Shown here piece after piece: positions 61,708-64,000 of a stretch of 64,000 nt of DNA. The DNA is from Mogibacterium sp. (GTDB lineage: Bacteria > Bacillota > Clostridia > Peptostreptococcales > Anaerovoracaceae). The position numbers were made by a program, and so were the translations under genes. The notes beneath the pieces are model-generated. The model did not search any database. It saw nothing but the letters and a program-made list of their open reading frames with translations, and was not told the origin of the DNA. The DNA lies in NCBI GenBank assembly GCA_017431685.1, contig JAFRKO010000027.1:31687-95686 (forward strand). The letters run 5' to 3'. Position 1 is the stretch's first letter. Each line of letters opens with the position of its first letter.

Positions 61708-63825
61708 ATGAACGGAAACAGGAGCATCAGCAAGCGGTGGCTTGCCAAATTTACGGCTGTTTTGGTATTTGCAGCAGTCATGATAATTGGCTCAGCTGTC
61801 GGTGTGCTTGCGTTTTCTTATGAAGAAGAGGAATCTAGGTCGAACTGGGATAAAGAAAAGATAAAAATGTGGGAGTTCGATACAAGTGCCGAGTTCCATA
61901 GCCTTGGAGATCACGGCCTGCTGTGGGACGGCCTTTATTACGGAAGCAGCGAGTGTGTTCTGTATGGGGTTGGTGTCAGCGCTGCTGTCAGTGATTCAGG
62001 AGTACTGCCTGTTCCGTCCTCGATAAGCACGCCGAATGGTACAAAAAAGGTGGTTGGTATCATTTCGATCGATGCTGAAAGCGGCCTTGAAAGCTTTGAC
62101 GCAAATCCTTTTATGATCGCAAATGACTATGACAGCATCACTTCGATTGAGCTCCCGTCAAGCGTCAGATATATCGGTAAAAGAGCATTCGCAAAAAATG
62201 AAACGCTCAAGAGCGTAAAATTCGGCGGACCGGTCATAATCTGCAATGGAGCTTTTGCAAACTGCAAAGCTCTCACCGATGCCTGGGCTCCTGACGGAAG
62301 CACAGTCTCGTCGAATGCATTCTTTAACTGTGTAGCACTGAAGAGAATGAATTGTGCACCGGAGTCTCTTGAAATGAGTGGCTATTTCTCTATGTTTGAG
62401 CCATGGCCTGAAGATTTCAGCCTTGAGGAAGTAGTCTACGCACCGCAGGTAAAGACAGCAGGCGGACTGACATATTTTGAACATCTCAAGAAGGTGACTC
62501 TCCCTGATGGGCTTATCACCATAGATGCCGATGCATTTTCATGCACATCGCTTGGAAGTCTGATGATTCCGGATACTGTTCAGAATATTGATGATGGAGC
62601 TTTTGAGAACTGTCCTGAGCTGACAGGCATTACCAGACTTCCTCGCGACATCAAGTATGTCGGAAGATATGCCTTTGCCGGCTGTCCTAAACTGCATATG
62701 GATGTAGTTTTCCCTCCGGAGCAGAAGTATCTGTCGAAGGGAGTATTCATGAATAGTGGTATAACTTCTTTCACATGGAATTGCAAGCAGTTGATAGAAT
62801 TTGATCTGTCGGCATTCAATGGATGCAGAAATCTGAAATCCATAAACATGAATGTCGCTGGATTCTGGTCCAGGGACGGCGTACTCTACTTCGACAGCAA
62901 AACTGAAAGCGGATCGGTTTACAAACATGAACTCGTCAGATACCCGGCAGGTCTGAACAGGAGAGGAACCTTCACTGTACCTGAAGACGTAAGTGCAATA
63001 TATGAGCATGCCTTTGAGGCCTGCAGCCTGACTGATATTTATCTTCCGCACAGGATGTTCGATTATAGCAGAGAAGGGTTGTTATTCTATGATGATGATG
63101 ATTGGTTCAACCCGGATACAGAAGCGGAAGAGAGCAGACATCCGTTCGACTTTATGGACTGTCAGACTACTATTCATGGGATCCCGTATTTCCTGAGTGG
63201 TGGAGAGTATGTTACAGGTACCCCTGAAAATATAGGATTCGGATTTGTGAACGGCAAGAAAATCACGCATAAATTTGTTAGTCTGGCAAAGCCGGCAAAA
63301 GGCAAAACGTTCACATACGGCAAAATAAAATACAAGATAACCAAGACCTGCGGAAGCAAGCAGGGTGAGGTAATGGTTATCGGAGCTTCTTCCAAGTCTC
63401 GCACAAAAGTAACGATTCCGACGTTTGTATACTATAAAGACTTCCCGTTTGCCGTGACCAGCATAAAGAGCAAGGCTTTCAGCGGGTTTAAGAAGCTGAA
63501 GACTGTAGATATCAAGGATCGTGACAAATTCAAAATAACTGTTGGAAAGAACGCCTTTGCTAATTGTCCAAAGCTCACCAAGGTGACTCTGGGAGAGGGC
63601 GTCTACAGCATAGGCGCGAACGCATTCTACAAGGACAAGCTGCTTAAGACAATCATAGTAAATTCAACAAAGCTGAAGAAAGTCGGCAAGAAGAGCCTGT
63701 CAGGAATTTCAAAGAACGCAAAGATCAAAGTTCCGGCAAAGAAATATAAGACTTACAAGAAACTCTTCAAAGGAAAAGGCCAGAAGAAGACAGTAAAAAT
63801 TATCAAGGTAAAAGCAAGCAAATAG
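61708..63825 (+). CDS. BspA-like leucine-rich-repeat surface protein
   Basis: Secreted 705-residue protein: signal peptide (about 10-36, FTAVLVFAAVMIIGSAVGVLA), then LRR_5 (BspA/TpLRR) repeats of about 23 residues such as SVRYIGKRAFAKNETLKSVKF and VQNIDDGAFENCPELTGITRL, interrupted by unusual inserts. It ends in a lysine-rich block (KVPAKKYKTYKKLFKGKGQ) common in clostridial members. No LPxTG sorting signal is seen; binding to the wall may be by charge. Such proteins adhere to host or bacterial surfaces in gut and oral species. AGGAG is nine bases before ATG 61708, better than the GTG at 61702 at three. Confidence 0.88.
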   Translation: MNGNRSISKRWLAKFTAVLVFAAVMIIGSAVGVLAFSYEEEESRSNWDKEKIKMWEFDTSAEFHSLGDHGLLWDGLYYGSSECVLYGVGVSAAVSDSGVLPVPSSISTPNGTKKVVGIISIDAESGLESFDANPFMIANDYDSITSIELPSSVRYIGKRAFAKNETLKSVKFGGPVIICNGAFANCKALTDAWAPDGSTVSSNAFFNCVALKRMNCAPESLEMSGYFSMFEPWPEDFSLEEVVYAPQVKTAGGLTYFEHLKKVTLPDGLITIDADAFSCTSLGSLMIPDTVQNIDDGAFENCPELTGITRLPRDIKYVGRYAFAGCPKLHMDVVFPPEQKYLSKGVFMNSGITSFTWNCKQLIEFDLSAFNGCRNLKSINMNVAGFWSRDGVLYFDSKTESGSVYKHELVRYPAGLNRRGTFTVPEDVSAIYEHAFEACSLTDIYLPHRMFDYSREGLLFYDDDDWFNPDTEAEESRHPFDFMDCQTTIHGIPYFLSGGEYVTGTPENIGFGFVNGKKITHKFVSLAKPAKGKTFTYGKIKYKITKTCGSKQGEVMVIGASSKSRTKVTIPTFVYYKDFPFAVTSIKSKAFSGFKKLKTVDIKDRDKFKITVGKNAFANCPKLTKVTLGEGVYSIGANAFYKDKLLKTIIVNSTKLKKVGKKSLSGISKNAKIKVPAKKYKTYKKLFKGKGQKKTVKIIKVKASK

Positions 63826-63830
63826 CAATG

Positions 63831-63859
63831 AAAAAAGGCCCCGTTAGCTTAACGGGGCC
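63831..63859 (-). terminator. Terminator read on the minus strand
   Basis: GGCCCCGTTA / TAACGGGGCC stem with a three-base loop; the run of six A at 63831-63836 becomes the T tract on the minus strand. On the + strand there is no T tract, so it mainly serves a minus-strand gene to the right. Confidence 0.8.
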
Positions 63860-64000
63860 GAGAGTGTGAAATAAAGTCTGTAAATAGCTCCGTATGGCAG
63901 CTAACTTATTCAGGCTGACTGGATAGATATCGGTCAACCTGTTGAAAACACTGTAATTCATGCTTTCAAAAATGTCAATATAGCCAGGCTTTTTAGGAGC
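63860..64000 (-). other. Window edge; possible end of a minus-strand gene
   Basis: The minus-strand terminator at 63831-63859 implies a gene entering from the right. One minus frame from the edge ends with TGA at 63958-63960 (peptide end SLAILTFLKA); another stays open through the hairpin. Neither can be identified. Confidence 0.25.

Noticed and set aside
63860..64000. Minus-strand open frame from the right edge through the terminal hairpin.
   Set aside because: A coding region running through a perfect terminator is unlikely, and the peptide shows no known motif; left unassigned.

Overview
The window reads as the chromosome of an anaerobic, fermentative, low-to-moderate G+C Gram-positive bacterium of the Clostridia (Eubacteriales). 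The family cannot be fixed from the sequence; something near Anaerovoracaceae/Family XIII is a guess. Supporting traits are AGGAGG-type ribosome-binding sites, oxygen-sensitive two-subunit class I fumarase, a monomeric [FeFe] hydrogenase, phosphate butyryl/acetyltransferase, a double-cubane-cluster-type reductase, ATP-dependent PEP carboxykinase, split transketolase, an ECF transporter S component, MocR-type regulation and BspA-like leucine-rich repeats. Genes are dense, mostly on the + strand, and grouped in long tightly spaced operons. No rRNA, insertion sequence or CRISPR array was found.

Layout. 1-3.8 kb: end of pcrA, a divergent ligA and mgtE. 3.9-6.9 kb: an NhaC-type antiporter, a likely 28-residue membrane peptide on the minus strand, and an orphan double-cubane-type reductase. 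7.0-16.4 kb: one apparent operon with an amino-acid ABC transporter followed by argC-argJ-argB-argD-argG-argH, preceded by three overlapping ARG-box-like palindromes on its promoter. 16.4-19.3 kb: fumarase beta/alpha (minus) divergent from malic enzyme (plus), linking fumarate, malate and pyruvate. 19.4-29.4 kb: a ten-gene overlapping operon (ftsE, ftsX, M23 hydrolase, recJ, ctpA, phosphopantetheinyl transferase, recX, tcdA, metallophosphoesterase, DD-carboxypeptidase). 29.4-30.0 kb: tRNA-Ser and a free-standing 44-residue ORF. 30.0-32.8 kb: an ECF S component divergent from a three-part MocR/class IV aminotransferase fusion. 33-37 kb: membrane proteins and a ThrE-type exporter pair. 37-41.6 kb: [FeFe] hydrogenase, split transketolase, transaldolase. 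41.7-51.3 kb: two GH2 glycosidases around a large Fe-S flavoprotein, a nitroreductase and ptb. 51.4-55.7 kb: serA, pckA, serC. 55.7-59.5 kb: a DD-carboxypeptidase homologue lacking its catalytic motifs, uvrC, and a DUF1292 protein. 59.5-61.7 kb: tRNA-Leu, tRNA-Ala and a small accessory patch. 61.7-63.8 kb: a BspA-like surface protein.

The most unusual objects are: (i) the 727-residue fusion of a GntR helix-turn-helix, a fold-type I aminotransferase domain whose PLP lysine is replaced by serine, and a class IV aminotransferase domain that keeps its lysine; (ii) a DD-carboxypeptidase paralogue in which all three active-site motifs are degraded, while a paralogue with intact motifs lies in the ftsEX operon; (iii) two small ORFs with strong ribosome-binding sites; and (iv) several palindromic operators with no adjacent regulator. 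All assignments come from reading motifs and context; no database search was run.
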